In this document: positions 46,064-56,048 of the stretch, one piece after another
Layout of the letters: each line of letters begins with the position of its first letter
How positions within the stretch are numbered: position 1 is the stretch's first letter
Assembly (NCBI GenBank): GCA_022791975.1
Contig: JAAWAC010000041.1
Location: 248,001-312,000 of the forward strand
Direction of reading: 5' to 3'
Length of the DNA: 64,000 nucleotides
Origin: Lachnospiraceae bacterium
Lineage (GTDB): Bacteria; Bacillota; Clostridia; Lachnospirales; Lachnospiraceae
The notes under the pieces: generated by a model
Seen by the model: only the letters and a program-made list of their open reading frames with translations
Told to the model about the DNA's origin: nothing
Database searches by the model: none
Position numbers and translations under genes: made by a program

Positions 46064-46996
46064 ATGATTAAGGGACTGATTGTAGGTACGGTCCATGTGG
46101 GGGAGTTGTTTGAGAGGCTACGGACGGAGGAACGGGAAAAAGGTCTGGCTTTGGAAAGAAAGATGACTTGGCGGTCCCACTTGGACGAGAAGGCGTTGGG
46201 GGAGATTCTAAAGCTTTGGCAGGAGGAACCCTGGGATTGCCTGTGTATAGCGGAGACACCCCAGGCGGTACAAGCGGCCCGGAAACTTGGAATTCCATGC
46301 ATTGGCTATCAAAATCCCGGATATGAGAAGACAGAGCTTTGGGGGTTGGACTGGCTTTTACAGGGCTTTGAGGAGATTGACTGGAAATTTTTGGAAATGG
46401 TGCATACCAGGGCGTTGGGACGGCCCGTGATTATCGGGGAGACAAAAAGGCTCCTTATCCGGGAGATGACAGTGGAGGATCTGGATGCCCTGTATGACCT
46501 GTACCAGGACACATGTCCTGGGCGGTTTGTGGAGAATCTGGCGGCAGACCGGGCTGTAGAGGAGGCCAGGACTCGTGCTTATATCCGGTATATGTATGGT
46601 CTACACCAGTTTGGCATGTGGGTGTTGGTGGAAAAATCTCAGGGCTGTCTTATCGGCCGGGCTGGCTATGGGCTGGTGGATTACCGGGGAAAGACAGAGA
46701 TGGATTTTGGATATCTGGTGGGAAAATCTTGGCAGGGGCAGGGCTATGCCAAGGAGGCTGGTCGGGCGGTGCTGGAGTATGGTCGGGACTTTCTGGCTCT
46801 TAAAAGTGTGTGTGCTTACACTCACCCGGAGAATCTGGCCTCCCGGGCAGTCTTAAAGAGGTTGGGCTTTGCTTTGCAAGGAGAGTTGGAGGCACAGGGA
46901 GAAGGGCTGCTCTGCTATGAGAAGCAGCTGGACGGGGAAGAACCGGAAGAAATTATTTTTCCAGGGGCTTGCAAAACCCAGCGGCCTATGCTATAA
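46064..46996 (+). CDS. GNAT acetyltransferase with N-terminal HAD-like extension
   Basis: In this 310-residue protein the second half (about 133-290) is a RimJ/RimL-type GNAT domain: RLLIREMTVEDLDALYDLY, acetyl-CoA loop GKSWQGQGYAKEAGRAVLEY and NLASRAVLKRLGF. The first 130 residues resemble the last part of a HAD-type hydrolase (IAETPQAVQAARKLGIPCIGY) but lack the nucleophile DxD motif, so no phosphatase call is made. Substrate unknown. ATG 46064 follows TAGGAGGG with short spacing. The promoter of rpmE lies within its last codons. Confidence 0.82.
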   Translation: MIKGLIVGTVHVGELFERLRTEEREKGLALERKMTWRSHLDEKALGEILKLWQEEPWDCLCIAETPQAVQAARKLGIPCIGYQNPGYEKTELWGLDWLLQGFEEIDWKFLEMVHTRALGRPVIIGETKRLLIREMTVEDLDALYDLYQDTCPGRFVENLAADRAVEEARTRAYIRYMYGLHQFGMWVLVEKSQGCLIGRAGYGLVDYRGKTEMDFGYLVGKSWQGQGYAKEAGRAVLEYGRDFLALKSVCAYTHPENLASRAVLKRLGFALQGELEAQGEGLLCYEKQLDGEEPEEIIFPGACKTQRPML

Positions 46997-46997
46997 T
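46969..46997 (+). promoter_or_regulatory. Sigma-A promoter of rpmE
   Basis: TTGCAA at 46969-46974, 17-base spacer, TATAAT at 46992-46997. It overlaps the end of the GNAT gene and lies 139 bases before the rpmE start, leaving a leader of about 130 bases (46998-47135) with no gene and no riboswitch that I recognise. Confidence 0.8.
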
Positions 46998-47135
46998 CTG
47001 AGTGCTGTCTATTTAAGACAGGGAACTGCAGGGACTTGCAGGGATAGCCCGGGATAGCTTGCTGTGGATATATGGGAGCAGCATTGGCCGGGAATTGCGG
47101 CAGAAGTTCACAAATATTCAGAAGAGGTGAAAATC

Positions 47136-47339
47136 ATGAAGGAAGGTATCCATCCGTCTTATTATCAGGCGACAGTAACATGCAACTGCGGAAATACATT
47201 TACCACAGGTTCTACCAAGAAGGACATTCACGTGGAAATCTGTTCCAAATGTCATTCGTTCTATACTGGCCAGCAGAAGGCTGCGGCAGCACGTGGACGT
47301 ATTGATAAGTTTAACCGTAAGTACGGCATTAGCAAATAG
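47136..47339 (+). CDS. rpmE: Ribosomal protein bL31 (zinc-binding form)
   Basis: A 67-residue protein starting [19 protein letters not shown], with zinc ligands C16, C18, C36 and C39 (the C+ form of L31), ending in a basic tail [10 protein letters not shown]. It has its own promoter and terminator. Confidence 0.96.
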   Translation: MKEGIHPSYYQATVTCNCGNTFTTGSTKKDIHVEICSKCHSFYTGQQKAAAARGRIDKFNRKYGISK

Positions 47340-47359
47340 GAAATGCAAGTGAGGTTTAA

Positions 47360-47391
47360 GGGGTGAGGTTTGTGGAAATCTCACCCCATTT
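47360..47391 (+). terminator. Terminator of rpmE
   Basis: GGGGTGAGGTTT pairs with AAATCTCACCCC around a GTGG loop (12 bp, one G-T), followed by ATTTTG. The T-run is short, so some read-through into the DUF1385 gene is possible. Confidence 0.85.
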
Positions 47392-47428
47392 TGCTCTATA
47401 TCAGGAGAAAAGCAGAAAGGTACGAGCT

Positions 47429-48862
47429 ATGAAATCATCGGGAATTGGCGGTCAGGCCGTTATAGAAGGTATCATGATGAAAAATCAGGATGTGTACTCG
47501 ATTGCAGTGCGCAGGCCGGACGGCGAGATTGATGTGCACCTGAGCACGTATGACAGCATTGCAGGGCAGGGGAAGCTAAGGAAGATCCCCATTATCCGTG
47601 GCGTGGTTAATTTTGTGGATTCCCTGGTGCTGGGGATGCGTTGCCTGACCCATTCTGCCAAGTTTTATGATGACGAGGATATGGAATCCTCCCGGGCAGA
47701 TGATTTGATGCAGAAGGTATTTAAAGATAAAGCGGAAAATGTGGTAATGGGTATTACGGTTACCTTTTCCATTGTAATGGCGGTTGCTATTTTTATGGTA
47801 CTGCCATATTTTGTTGCGGATTATCTGAGAGTCTATATTGTCTCGGATACGGTGCTGGCCATATTGGAGGGAGCCATTCGTCTGCTGCTGTTTTTGCTGT
47901 ACGTGGTGCTAATCTCCCAGATGAGGGATATCCGCCGGGTGTTTCAATACCATGGTGCCGAGCATAAATGCATAAACTGTATTGAAAACGGCTGGGAGTT
48001 GAACACCAAAAATGTGCGCAAGGCCTCCAAACATCACAAGCGCTGCGGAACAAGCTTTATGCTGGTGGTTATGGTGATCAGCATTATTTTCTTTATCTTT
48101 ATTCGAGTGGACTCCCCCATTCTCCGGGTGGTTCTGCGAATTGCCCTGGTGCCGGTGATTGCCGGGGTGTCCTATGAGTTTATTCGATTCGCCGGAAATA
48201 CCTCCAATCCCATTATGAGTATATTAAGTCGCCCGGGGATGTGGTTGCAGGCCTTGACCACCCGGGAGCCGGATCGAAAGATGATGGAGGTGGGCATTGC
48301 TGCTGTGGAGGCTGTCTTTGACTGGCGGGCCTATCAGGAAGAACAGGGGATTTACCATGAGAGGTCTCAGGACGATCTGGATGCCTATGTGGATGCTCTG
48401 CCAGAGACAGGGCTGGCGGCCACCTCTCTGGAAGAGGCCGAAGAAGGGAAGGAACAGTTGGATATTAGCCCGGCTCCAGAAAAGGATAAGGAGGAAAATC
48501 CCAAGAGCGATGAGACTTTGGAGGAAGAGCTGGAGACAGTTCAGGATATAGAAAAAATCTTGGAGATGCCAGAGACGCCGAAGGCCTCCAAAGGCCAGCG
48601 TAAACCGGCCCGGAAGAAGGCAGAGGAAGTACCGGAGGAAAACCTGGATATTCCAGTTGTACAAGAGTGGAAAACGGAAAAGGCCCGGGGGACAGAAAAG
48701 CAGAGTGCCAGAAGGCAGGCAGATAAAAAGGCTGAGGAGACAAAGACTCCTAAAATGGCCAAGAGAAAGGCTCCTTCCAAAGCAAAGAGGGAGGAGACAG
48801 AGAAAGCGCAGGAAGTCCCTTCCGATATTCTGGATATTCTGGAGGAAACAGACAAGTCATGA
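47429..48862 (+). CDS. DUF1385 membrane protein with long charged tail
   Basis: The 477-residue protein begins MKSSGIGGQAVIEGIMMKN, the DUF1385 signature. It has membrane helices near 110-135, 150-170, 210-230 and possibly 235-260, and the conserved FQYHGAEHKCINCIENG motif, which has a His/Cys pattern that could bind metal. From about 320 on it is a Glu/Lys/Ala-rich tail of roughly 150 residues, longer than I expect for the family. Function unknown. Its neighbours rpmE, prmC and prfA are the standard Firmicute group. It overlaps prmC by four bases. Confidence 0.9.
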   Translation: MKSSGIGGQAVIEGIMMKNQDVYSIAVRRPDGEIDVHLSTYDSIAGQGKLRKIPIIRGVVNFVDSLVLGMRCLTHSAKFYDDEDMESSRADDLMQKVFKDKAENVVMGITVTFSIVMAVAIFMVLPYFVADYLRVYIVSDTVLAILEGAIRLLLFLLYVVLISQMRDIRRVFQYHGAEHKCINCIENGWELNTKNVRKASKHHKRCGTSFMLVVMVISIIFFIFIRVDSPILRVVLRIALVPVIAGVSYEFIRFAGNTSNPIMSILSRPGMWLQALTTREPDRKMMEVGIAAVEAVFDWRAYQEEQGIYHERSQDDLDAYVDALPETGLAATSLEEAEEGKEQLDISPAPEKDKEENPKSDETLEEELETVQDIEKILEMPETPKASKGQRKPARKKAEEVPEENLDIPVVQEWKTEKARGTEKQSARRQADKKAEETKTPKMAKRKAPSKAKREETEKAQEVPSDILDILEETDKS

Positions 48863-49695
48863 CATTACGGGAAGCTTTTGGCTATGGGAACACCTACCTG
48901 GAGAGCAGAGATATCCGGGAACCTGGGCTGGATGCCTGGCATTTGCTGGAGTATGTGACTGGGAAAAGCAGGAGTGATTATTATGCCCATGGGGAGGAGC
49001 GCTTAACCCCTACCCAGGTGATATTTTACGAGAAACTTCTGGAGAAGCGGGGAGGACGAATTCCCTTGCAGCATTTGACAGGGAGGCAGGAATTTATGGG
49101 TTTGTCCTTTCGGGTGAATGCGGAAGTGCTGATTCCTCGACAGGATACGGAGACCTTAGTGGAGGAGGCGCTGAAGATTCTGCGCCCCGGGATGCGGGTG
49201 TTGGATCTGTGTACAGGCAGCGGGTGTATCCTTATAAGCCTTCTGGCTTTGTGCCCCGGGATGGAGGGGCTGGGAACAGATATTTCCCCTGGGGCCCTGA
49301 GTGTGGCCCGGGAAAATGCGGCTGCCCGGGGAGTAAAGGCGGAATTTCGCAAAAGTGACATGTTTGCCAGGATTTCCGGAGAGCCCTTTGACTGCATTGT
49401 GGCCAACCCGCCTTATATTGCCAGCAGGGATATTCCAGGGCTTATGGAGGAGGTTCGAGAATATGAGCCAAGACAGGCCCTGGACGGAGGAGAGGACGGG
49501 CTGCGCTTTTACCGGATTTTGGCAAAGGAGGCTGGTTCCCATCTAAAGAGCGGGGGACAAATGTATCTGGAAATTGGCTGTGACCAGGGGGAGAGCGTAC
49601 CGGCGCTTCTGCGATCCTGCGGATTTTCAGAGGTGGCCGTCATCCGGGATTTATGCGGAAACGATCGGGTGGTTAAGGGCACCTGGATAGAATAG
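48859..49695 (+). CDS. prmC: Release factor glutamine methyltransferase PrmC
   Basis: Methylates the glutamine of the GGQ motif in release factors. The 278-residue protein has the N-terminal helical domain, SAM site VLDLCTGSGCILISL near 114 and the substrate motif NPPY near 185 (VANPPYIASRDIP). It lies directly before its substrate gene prfA. Confidence 0.96.
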   Translation: MTLREAFGYGNTYLESRDIREPGLDAWHLLEYVTGKSRSDYYAHGEERLTPTQVIFYEKLLEKRGGRIPLQHLTGRQEFMGLSFRVNAEVLIPRQDTETLVEEALKILRPGMRVLDLCTGSGCILISLLALCPGMEGLGTDISPGALSVARENAAARGVKAEFRKSDMFARISGEPFDCIVANPPYIASRDIPGLMEEVREYEPRQALDGGEDGLRFYRILAKEAGSHLKSGGQMYLEIGCDQGESVPALLRSCGFSEVAVIRDLCGNDRVVKGTWIE

Positions 49696-49707
49696 AGGAG
49701 AGAACTT

Positions 49708-50784
49708 ATGTTTGATAAATTAGAGGACCTTCTGCTACGTTTTGAGGATATTATGAATGAGTTGAACGATCCCAATGTGGTCAACGACCAGACTAGATTT
49801 CGTAAGCTTATGAAGGAGCAGAACGATCTGCAACCTCTGGTGGAGGCTTACCAGCAGTATAAAAAGGCGCAGGAAACCGTGGAGGAGAGCCTGATGATGC
49901 TGGAGGAGGAGAATGATGAGGAGATGCGGGAAATGCTCAAGGAGGAGTTGAGCACAGCCCGGACGCAGATTGAGGAGCTGTCTCATACCTTAAAGATTTT
50001 GTTGCTGCCCAAGGACCCCAACGACGACAAAAATGTGATTGTGGAGATCCGGGCCGGAGCAGGTGGAGATGAGGCTGCCCTGTTTGCCGCGGAAATTTAT
50101 CGCATGTATGTCCATTACGCGGAGAGCCAGAGATGGAAAATTGAGGTTATGGAAGTGGATGAGATTGGCATTGGGGGCATGAAGAGCATTAGCTTTATGA
50201 TCAACGGACAGGGCGCTTACTCAGTGATGAAGTATGAGTCCGGAGTACATCGCGTACAGCGGGTGCCGGAGACAGAATCCGGCGGACGGATTCACACTTC
50301 CACCATCACTGTGGCTGTGATGCCGGAAGCCGAGGAGGTGGATGTGCAGATCGACGAGAAGGACATCCGGATCGATGTAATGCGGGCTTCTGGAAACGGA
50401 GGACAATGTGTAAATACCACGGACTCTGCTGTGCGTCTGACCCATTATCCCACGGGGATCGTGGTGTACAGCCAGACAGAGAAGTCTCAGCTGCAAAATA
50501 AGGCAAAGGCCTTTGCTCTGCTGCGCACCAAGCTCTATGATATGGAATGTCAGAAGGCCCATGACGCGGAGGCGGAGGCCAGGAAAAGTCAAATCGGCAC
50601 AGGGGACCGGGCGGAAAAAATCCGCACTTATAACTTCCCCCAGGGCCGGGTCACGGATCACCGCATAGGACTGACCCTGTATAAGCTGGATAAAATTATG
50701 GATGGAGACATTCAGGAGATTATGGATGCCTGTATTGCCGCGGACCAGGCGGCTAAACTTTCCAAAATGGGAGAAGAGGCATAA
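49708..50784 (+). CDS. prfA: Peptide chain release factor 1
   Basis: Reads UAA and UAG stop codons. The 358-residue protein has the codon-recognition tripeptide P-E-T ([14 protein letters not shown]) and the catalytic GGQ in [17 protein letters not shown], where Cys follows GGQ instead of the more usual His. Ribosome site AGAGGAGAGAACTT. The 125 bases after it hold a small hairpin (TTCTGC/GCAGAA) and no gene. Confidence 0.96.
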   Translation: MFDKLEDLLLRFEDIMNELNDPNVVNDQTRFRKLMKEQNDLQPLVEAYQQYKKAQETVEESLMMLEEENDEEMREMLKEELSTARTQIEELSHTLKILLLPKDPNDDKNVIVEIRAGAGGDEAALFAAEIYRMYVHYAESQRWKIEVMEVDEIGIGGMKSISFMINGQGAYSVMKYESGVHRVQRVPETESGGRIHTSTITVAVMPEAEEVDVQIDEKDIRIDVMRASGNGGQCVNTTDSAVRLTHYPTGIVVYSQTEKSQLQNKAKAFALLRTKLYDMECQKAHDAEAEARKSQIGTGDRAEKIRTYNFPQGRVTDHRIGLTLYKLDKIMDGDIQEIMDACIAADQAAKLSKMGEEA

Positions 50785-50909
50785 AATGCGTTACTTCTGC
50801 GTACACATTGCAGAAGCCAGAAAAAAGAGTTTGGTAAAGTGGCGAGGGCGCACGAGGGGAACTTTTCTCTTCAGTGCCATCGCGCAGCGATATGAAATAG
50901 GAGGAAAAG

Positions 50910-52244
50910 ATGGGAAAATATTTTGGTACAGATGGATTTCGGGGAGAGGCCAATGTAAAGTTGACGGTAGAGCATGCCTTTAAGGTGGGAAGATATCTGG
51001 GCTGGTATTATGGCCGGGACCACAAGGCACGGATTGTAATCGGAAAGGACACCCGAAGAAGCAGCTACATGTTTGAGTATGCCTTGGCGGCCGGGATCAC
51101 AGCTTCTGGTGGAGATGCCTACCTTTTGCATGTGACCACCACCCCCAGCGTGTCCTATGTGGTGCGCACAGAGGGCTTTGACTGTGGCATTATGATTTCT
51201 GCCAGCCATAACCCCTTCTATGACAATGGAATCAAGGTTATCAATGGCTATGGCCATAAACTGGAGGCAAAGGTAGAGGATAAAATTGAGAGATATCTGG
51301 ATGGGGAGAGCGAGGAGCGTCCCCTGGCCGTGGGGGAGGAGATTGGCCGTACCGTGGACTTTTCCGCAGGCCGGAATCGCTACATTGGCTATCTGATTTC
51401 CATTCCCACCCGCTCCTTTAAGCATATGCGGGTAGGCTTGGACTGTGCCAATGGCAGCTCCTCGGCCATTGCAAAGAGTGTATTTGATGCCCTGGGAGCC
51501 AAGACCTATGTGATCCACAATGAGCCGGATGGGGTCAATATCAATACCAACTGCGGTTCCACGCATATTGAGGAGCTCCAGCAGTTTGTGCGGGAAAATC
51601 ATCTGGATGTGGGCTTTGCCTACGACGGAGATGCGGATCGGTGTATTGCTGTGGATGAAAATGGAAATGTGGTGGATGGGGATTTAATTCTGTATATCTG
51701 CGGAAAATATATGAAGGAGCAGAATGCCCTGCGCCATGACACCATTGTGACCACGGTAATGTCCAACTTGGGACTTTACAAAGCCTGTGACAAGGCTGGC
51801 CTGAAATATGAGAAGACAGCGGTGGGAGATAAGTATGTCTATGAGAACATGACCCAGAATGGCTTCCAGCTGGGAGGAGAGCAGTCAGGACATATTATTT
51901 TCAGCAAACATGCCACCACGGGAGACGGAATCCTGACCTCCTTAAAGGTGATGGAGGTGATTCTGGAGCGGAAGGTGACTCTGGCTACCCTGGCCTCAGA
52001 GGTGAAGATTTACCCGCAGCTTTTGCAGAATCTCAAAGTTTCCCATATGGATGCCACCCTGAACCATGAAAAGGTGCAGGAGGCCATTGCCTCCGTGGAG
52101 AAGCGACTGGGGGAAGACGGCCGGGTTCTGGTGAGAAAGAGCGGCACAGAGCCCTTGCTTCGGGTTATGGTGGAGGCGCTCACCGACGAACTCTGTGAGG
52201 AGTGCGTATTGCATATTATAAATGCTATGAAGAGTGTTCAGTAA
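50910..52244 (+). CDS. glmM: Phosphoglucosamine mutase GlmM (or related phosphohexomutase)
   Basis: Converts glucosamine-6-phosphate to glucosamine-1-phosphate for cell-wall synthesis. The 444 residues fit GlmM: start GKYFGTDGFRGEAN, catalytic S99 in MISASHNPFYDNG, metal loop YDGDADRC, sugar loop GGEQSGH and phosphate loop RKSGTEPLLRVM. The sequence is shifted from the most common GlmM motifs (SASHNP rather than TASHNP), so another hexosamine or hexose substrate is possible. Confidence 0.88.
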   Translation: MGKYFGTDGFRGEANVKLTVEHAFKVGRYLGWYYGRDHKARIVIGKDTRRSSYMFEYALAAGITASGGDAYLLHVTTTPSVSYVVRTEGFDCGIMISASHNPFYDNGIKVINGYGHKLEAKVEDKIERYLDGESEERPLAVGEEIGRTVDFSAGRNRYIGYLISIPTRSFKHMRVGLDCANGSSSAIAKSVFDALGAKTYVIHNEPDGVNINTNCGSTHIEELQQFVRENHLDVGFAYDGDADRCIAVDENGNVVDGDLILYICGKYMKEQNALRHDTIVTTVMSNLGLYKACDKAGLKYEKTAVGDKYVYENMTQNGFQLGGEQSGHIIFSKHATTGDGILTSLKVMEVILERKVTLATLASEVKIYPQLLQNLKVSHMDATLNHEKVQEAIASVEKRLGEDGRVLVRKSGTEPLLRVMVEALTDELCEECVLHIINAMKSVQ

Positions 52245-52260
52245 TACTAACAAACAGCAG

Positions 52261-52292
52261 CTGCTGCCCGTATAAGGTCTGGAAGGCAGCAG
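52261..52292 (+). repeat. Hairpin before the nucleotidyltransferase gene
   Basis: CTGCTGCC (52261-52268) and GGCAGCAG (52285-52292) form a perfect 8-bp stem. No T-run follows. Confidence 0.5.
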
Positions 52293-52315
52293 CGGAACTG
52301 ACAATAGGGGGAAAA

Positions 52316-53233
52316 ATGAAAAAAACAGCATTGGTAGTGATGGCGGCCGGGATTGGCAGCCGGTTTGGAGGAGGAATCAAGCAGCTGGAGCCAGTGGGGC
52401 CCAGTGGAGAGATTATTATGGATTATTCTGTCCACGACGCTCTGGAGGCGGGCTTTGACAAGGTGGTTTTTATTATCCGCAAAGATCTGGAAAAGGACTT
52501 TCGGGAAATCATTGGAAACCGCATGGAGAAGCTTACGGAAGTGGCCTATGCCTTTCAGGAGCTTTCGGATCTTCCGGCAGGCTTTGAAAAGCCCCTGGAA
52601 CGCACAAAGCCCTGGGGAACTGGTCAGGCAGTGTTGAGCTGTAGGGGAATTCTACAGGAGCCCTTCGTAGTTATCAATGCGGATGATTATTATGGAAAAG
52701 AAGCCTTTGTAAAGGTGCATGATTACCTTATACAGGAACAGCCTGGTAAGGAAAAGATGAACTTTTGTATGGCAGGCTTTATTCTGGGGAATACCTTAAG
52801 TGAGAACGGGGCTGTGACCAGAGGTATCTGTCAGGTAGAGAATGGGTATCTCACCAAGGTAGTGGAGACTCACGGCATTGTCAAGACGCCCCAGGGAGCG
52901 GCTGTGGAAGGACCAGAGGGGCAGCTGACCCCGGTGGATGCGGGCAGTCATGTGTCTATGAATATGTGGGGGCTGACCCCGGAATTTCTTCATACCCTGG
53001 AAAAGGGTTTTGAGAAATTTCTGGCCAATATAAAGCCGGGGGATATAAAGGCAGAATATCTGCTGCCCACCATTGTGGATGGCCTGATCCGCTCCGGGGA
53101 GGCCTCGGTGCGGGTGCTGGAAACCCGGGATAAATGGTTTGGGGTGACCTATAAGGAGGACAAGCAATCGGTGATGGAGGCCTTCCAAAGTTTGATTGCC
53201 AAGGGAGTATACAAAGAGAAGCTTTTTTCATGA
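52316..53233 (+). CDS. Sugar nucleotidyltransferase-like protein
   Basis: A 305-residue protein with the nucleotidyltransferase start VVMAAGIGSRFGGGIKQLEPVGPSGE, substrate-binding KPWGTGQAVLSC and metal-binding INADDYYGKEA. It resembles the UTP/dTTP-sugar pyrophosphorylase fold, with a C-terminal part unlike GlmU, GalU or RmlA. The sugar is unknown; position after glmM suggests envelope or nucleotide-sugar metabolism. A terminator follows. Confidence 0.82.
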   Translation: MKKTALVVMAAGIGSRFGGGIKQLEPVGPSGEIIMDYSVHDALEAGFDKVVFIIRKDLEKDFREIIGNRMEKLTEVAYAFQELSDLPAGFEKPLERTKPWGTGQAVLSCRGILQEPFVVINADDYYGKEAFVKVHDYLIQEQPGKEKMNFCMAGFILGNTLSENGAVTRGICQVENGYLTKVVETHGIVKTPQGAAVEGPEGQLTPVDAGSHVSMNMWGLTPEFLHTLEKGFEKFLANIKPGDIKAEYLLPTIVDGLIRSGEASVRVLETRDKWFGVTYKEDKQSVMEAFQSLIAKGVYKEKLFS

Positions 53234-53238
53234 GGAAC

Positions 53239-53270
53239 AAAGGGGGCATTGCAATCGCGGTGCCCTTTTT
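53239..53270 (+). terminator. Terminator after the nucleotidyltransferase gene
   Basis: AAAGGGGGCA pairs with TGCCCTTTTT (10 bp with two G-T pairs) around a 12-base loop, ending in a T-run. Confidence 0.8.
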
Positions 53271-53317
53271 AACACAAGGACCGGTGAAAGGAGACCGGGC
53301 ATCTGAGGATAGGACAA

Positions 53318-55054
53318 ATGAAAAGCAAGAAAAAAAGTCTGGTTTCTTATTATGGACCCTACAAGGGAATGCTTGCCCTGGATCTTTTGTTTGCCATGGT
53401 TGGAGCGGCTGTGACCCTGGCCATTCCCCTGATTGTGCGATATATCACCAACCAGGTGATTTATCAGGAGAGCAGCGCGGCCTGGAACAGCATTTTAAAG
53501 CTCAGTATTCTAATGGGGGCACTGCTGCTTGTGGAGCTGGGGTGCAATTTTTTTATCAGCTATTGGGGACATATGATGGGAGCCCGGATGGAATACGGCA
53601 TGCGCAATGAAATCTTTGGCCACTATCAGAAATTGTCCTTTACCTTCTATGACAATCAGAAGGTGGGGCAGCTGTTGTCCCGCGTGACCAACGATTTGTT
53701 TGACATTACGGAACTTTTGCACCACGGACCGGAGGATGTGACCATTTCCCTGATTAAGATTCTGGGTGCATCCTTTATTTTGTTTGGTATCAACCCAACC
53801 CTGACTCTGGTAATGCTGGGCTTTTTACCGGTGATCTTTTTCTTTGCCCTGTATCTCAATCGAAAAATGAAGCACGCCTTTAAGCAGAATCGAATAAAGA
53901 TGGCAGATATCAATGGGCAGATTGAGGACAACCTGTCGGGTATCCGGGCGGTGAAGTCCTTTGCCAATGAGGAGATAGAACTGGAAAAATTCCAGAAGGG
54001 GAATGACAGGTTTCTTGGGACAAAGAGAAACAGCTACCGCTATATGGCCACCTATCACTCGGTGCTGACAGCCATGCTGACCGGGCTGAATATTACTGTG
54101 GTGCTGATTGGAACCAGGCTTATTACCACAGCCTCCATGGAGGTGGCGGATCTGGTGACCTTTCTACTGTATGTGGCCAACTTTACGGAACCGGTGAAGA
54201 AGCTGATTAATTTTACGGAGCAGTTTCAAAACGGATACTCTGGGTATCTTAGATTTCGGGAGATTATGGACATAGAGCCGGATATCCGGGATCGGGCAAA
54301 TGCCCGGGAGCTTGCCAAAGTCCAGGGAGAGATAAGCTTTTCCAATGTGACCTTCCAGTATGAGGAGGGGACGGACGTGGTGCTGAACCATATTAACTTG
54401 GAGGTACCAGCTGGCAGCTATATGGCGCTGGTGGGGGCTTCCGGAGCGGGCAAGACCACTCTTTGTAGCCTGATTCCTCGGTTCTATGAGGTGACCTCCG
54501 GGTCCATTGCTATTGATGGAACTGATGTTCGGGATGTGACATTAAAAAGTCTGCGGGAGCAAATCGGCATTGTGCAGCAGGACGTGTATTTATTTGCAGG
54601 CACAGTCCTGGAAAATATTCTGTATGGCCGTCCGGGAGCCACCCGAGAGGAAGCCATTACAGCGGCCCGGCAGGCCAATGCCCATGCGTTTATTATGGGA
54701 CTGCCCAAGGGCTATGATACAGATATCGGGCAGCGGGGCGTCAAGCTGTCCGGCGGTCAGAAGCAGCGGATATCCATTGCCCGGGTGTTTTTAAAGAACC
54801 CCCCGATTCTGATTTTTGACGAGGCTACCTCGGCTCTTGACAACGAAAGTGAGCAGGTGGTACAGCAGTCCCTGGAAAAGCTTGCCAAGGGGAGGACCAC
54901 CTTTGTGATTGCCCACCGGCTGTCTACCATTCGAAATGCGGAGAAGATTCTGGTACTTAGTAAGGATGGCATTGCGGAGCAGGGCTCTCATCAGGAACTG
55001 ATGGCACGGGGAGGCGTGTACGAAAGGCTGTACCAGATGCAGTTTGATTCCTAG
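53318..55054 (+). CDS. ABC exporter, fused permease and ATPase
   Basis: A 578-residue type IV ABC half-transporter (MsbA/LmrA-like). Residues 1-310 hold six membrane helices; the ATPase follows with Walker A GASGAGKTT near 375, signature LSGGQKQRIS, Walker B ILIFDEATSALD and the H-loop IAHRLST. It would act as a homodimer or with a partner not seen nearby. Substrate unknown: lipid, peptide or drug. Confidence 0.93.
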   Translation: MKSKKKSLVSYYGPYKGMLALDLLFAMVGAAVTLAIPLIVRYITNQVIYQESSAAWNSILKLSILMGALLLVELGCNFFISYWGHMMGARMEYGMRNEIFGHYQKLSFTFYDNQKVGQLLSRVTNDLFDITELLHHGPEDVTISLIKILGASFILFGINPTLTLVMLGFLPVIFFFALYLNRKMKHAFKQNRIKMADINGQIEDNLSGIRAVKSFANEEIELEKFQKGNDRFLGTKRNSYRYMATYHSVLTAMLTGLNITVVLIGTRLITTASMEVADLVTFLLYVANFTEPVKKLINFTEQFQNGYSGYLRFREIMDIEPDIRDRANARELAKVQGEISFSNVTFQYEEGTDVVLNHINLEVPAGSYMALVGASGAGKTTLCSLIPRFYEVTSGSIAIDGTDVRDVTLKSLREQIGIVQQDVYLFAGTVLENILYGRPGATREEAITAARQANAHAFIMGLPKGYDTDIGQRGVKLSGGQKQRISIARVFLKNPPILIFDEATSALDNESEQVVQQSLEKLAKGRTTFVIAHRLSTIRNAEKILVLSKDGIAEQGSHQELMARGGVYERLYQMQFDS

Positions 55055-55067
55055 GAGAGAGTAAAAA

Positions 55068-55093
55068 ACGGACCCCAAAAAGGCGGTCCTTAA
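55068..55093 (+). terminator. Weak terminator-like hairpin after the ABC exporter gene
   Basis: GGACC pairs with GGTCC, with an inner CC/GG pair and an A-rich loop; the T-run is very short. Confidence 0.35.
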
Positions 55094-55111
55094 GAAAGAG
55101 AGAGAAATCTT

Positions 55112-56011
55112 ATGGAAATACAGTTTAAGCGGCCGGAAATGGCGGATCGGCAGCTGATACAGAAATATTTGTGGCAACAGAGATCGCAGAGCTGTGAGAT
55201 GACCTTTGCCAATGTCTATCTGTGGTCCCGACATTATCCCACAGGATTTGCCATTGTAGAGGACATGCTGGTGTTTGCAAATCTGGAGGGAGAGCTTTCC
55301 TTTACCTTCCCCTGGGGGGAGAGAGATCCCAGGCCGGCGCTGGAGGCGCTTATGGCCTACTCCCAGGAGCAGGGGACTCCTTTTTTGCTGCACAATGTGA
55401 CAAGGGAAAGCTTTGCACGGCTGGAAGAGCTGTATCCAGGGCGTTTTGCCATTGCATATGACAGAACCTATGCAGATTATATTTATGAGACAGAAAAGCT
55501 TGCAAATTTGGCGGGAAAAAAGTATCATGGAAAAAAGAATCACGTCAATAAATTCCTGCGCACCTACCCGGACTGGAGCTATGAGTCTATGGGACCAGAG
55601 AATATGGAGGAGTGCTTCCAGATGGCCCTAAAATGGAGGGAGCACAATGGCTGTGAGGCGGACGAGGAGAAGCTGGCGGAGATCTGTGTGACCTTAAACT
55701 TTCTTCGTCTCTTTCAGGAGCTGGAAATGCAGGGAGGCTTGCTGCGGGTGAATGGCCAGGTGGTGGCCTTTACCATTGGGGAGCCGGTTTGCGAAGATAC
55801 CATGGTGGTGCATATTGAAAAGGCATTACACCATGTGCCAGGTGCATATGCTATGATAAACCAGCAGTTTGCTCTCCACCAGGGCAGCGGCTACCAGTAT
55901 TTAAACCGGGAGGATGATGTGGGTGAGGAGGGGCTGCGTAAGGCAAAGCTTTCCTACCATCCGGTTTACCTGGTGGAAAAGGGCGTGGTGCGGGAGCTAG
56001 GCTGTCAGTAG
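55112..56011 (+). CDS. DUF2156-type protein (GNAT-fold, MprF C-terminal-like)
   Basis: A 299-residue protein of the DUF2156 type, related in fold to the aminoacyl-transferase part of MprF and to GNAT enzymes. Features: start with MADRQLIQKYL, basic KKYHGKKNHVNKFL near 140-153, and YLNREDDVGEEGLRKAKLSYHP near the C-terminus, which is the most conserved part of the family. No membrane helices, so if it modifies lipids it works from the cytoplasmic face. Substrate unknown. Confidence 0.86.
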   Translation: MEIQFKRPEMADRQLIQKYLWQQRSQSCEMTFANVYLWSRHYPTGFAIVEDMLVFANLEGELSFTFPWGERDPRPALEALMAYSQEQGTPFLLHNVTRESFARLEELYPGRFAIAYDRTYADYIYETEKLANLAGKKYHGKKNHVNKFLRTYPDWSYESMGPENMEECFQMALKWREHNGCEADEEKLAEICVTLNFLRLFQELEMQGGLLRVNGQVVAFTIGEPVCEDTMVVHIEKALHHVPGAYAMINQQFALHQGSGYQYLNREDDVGEEGLRKAKLSYHPVYLVEKGVVRELGCQ

Positions 56012-56048
56012 GAATCCGGAACTGGCAGAAAAAAGGAGGAAATTACCA

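Noticed and set aside
52796-53188. Minus-strand frame opposite the nucleotidyltransferase gene
   Set aside because: No ribosome site or recognised family; overlaps conserved plus-strand coding sequence.
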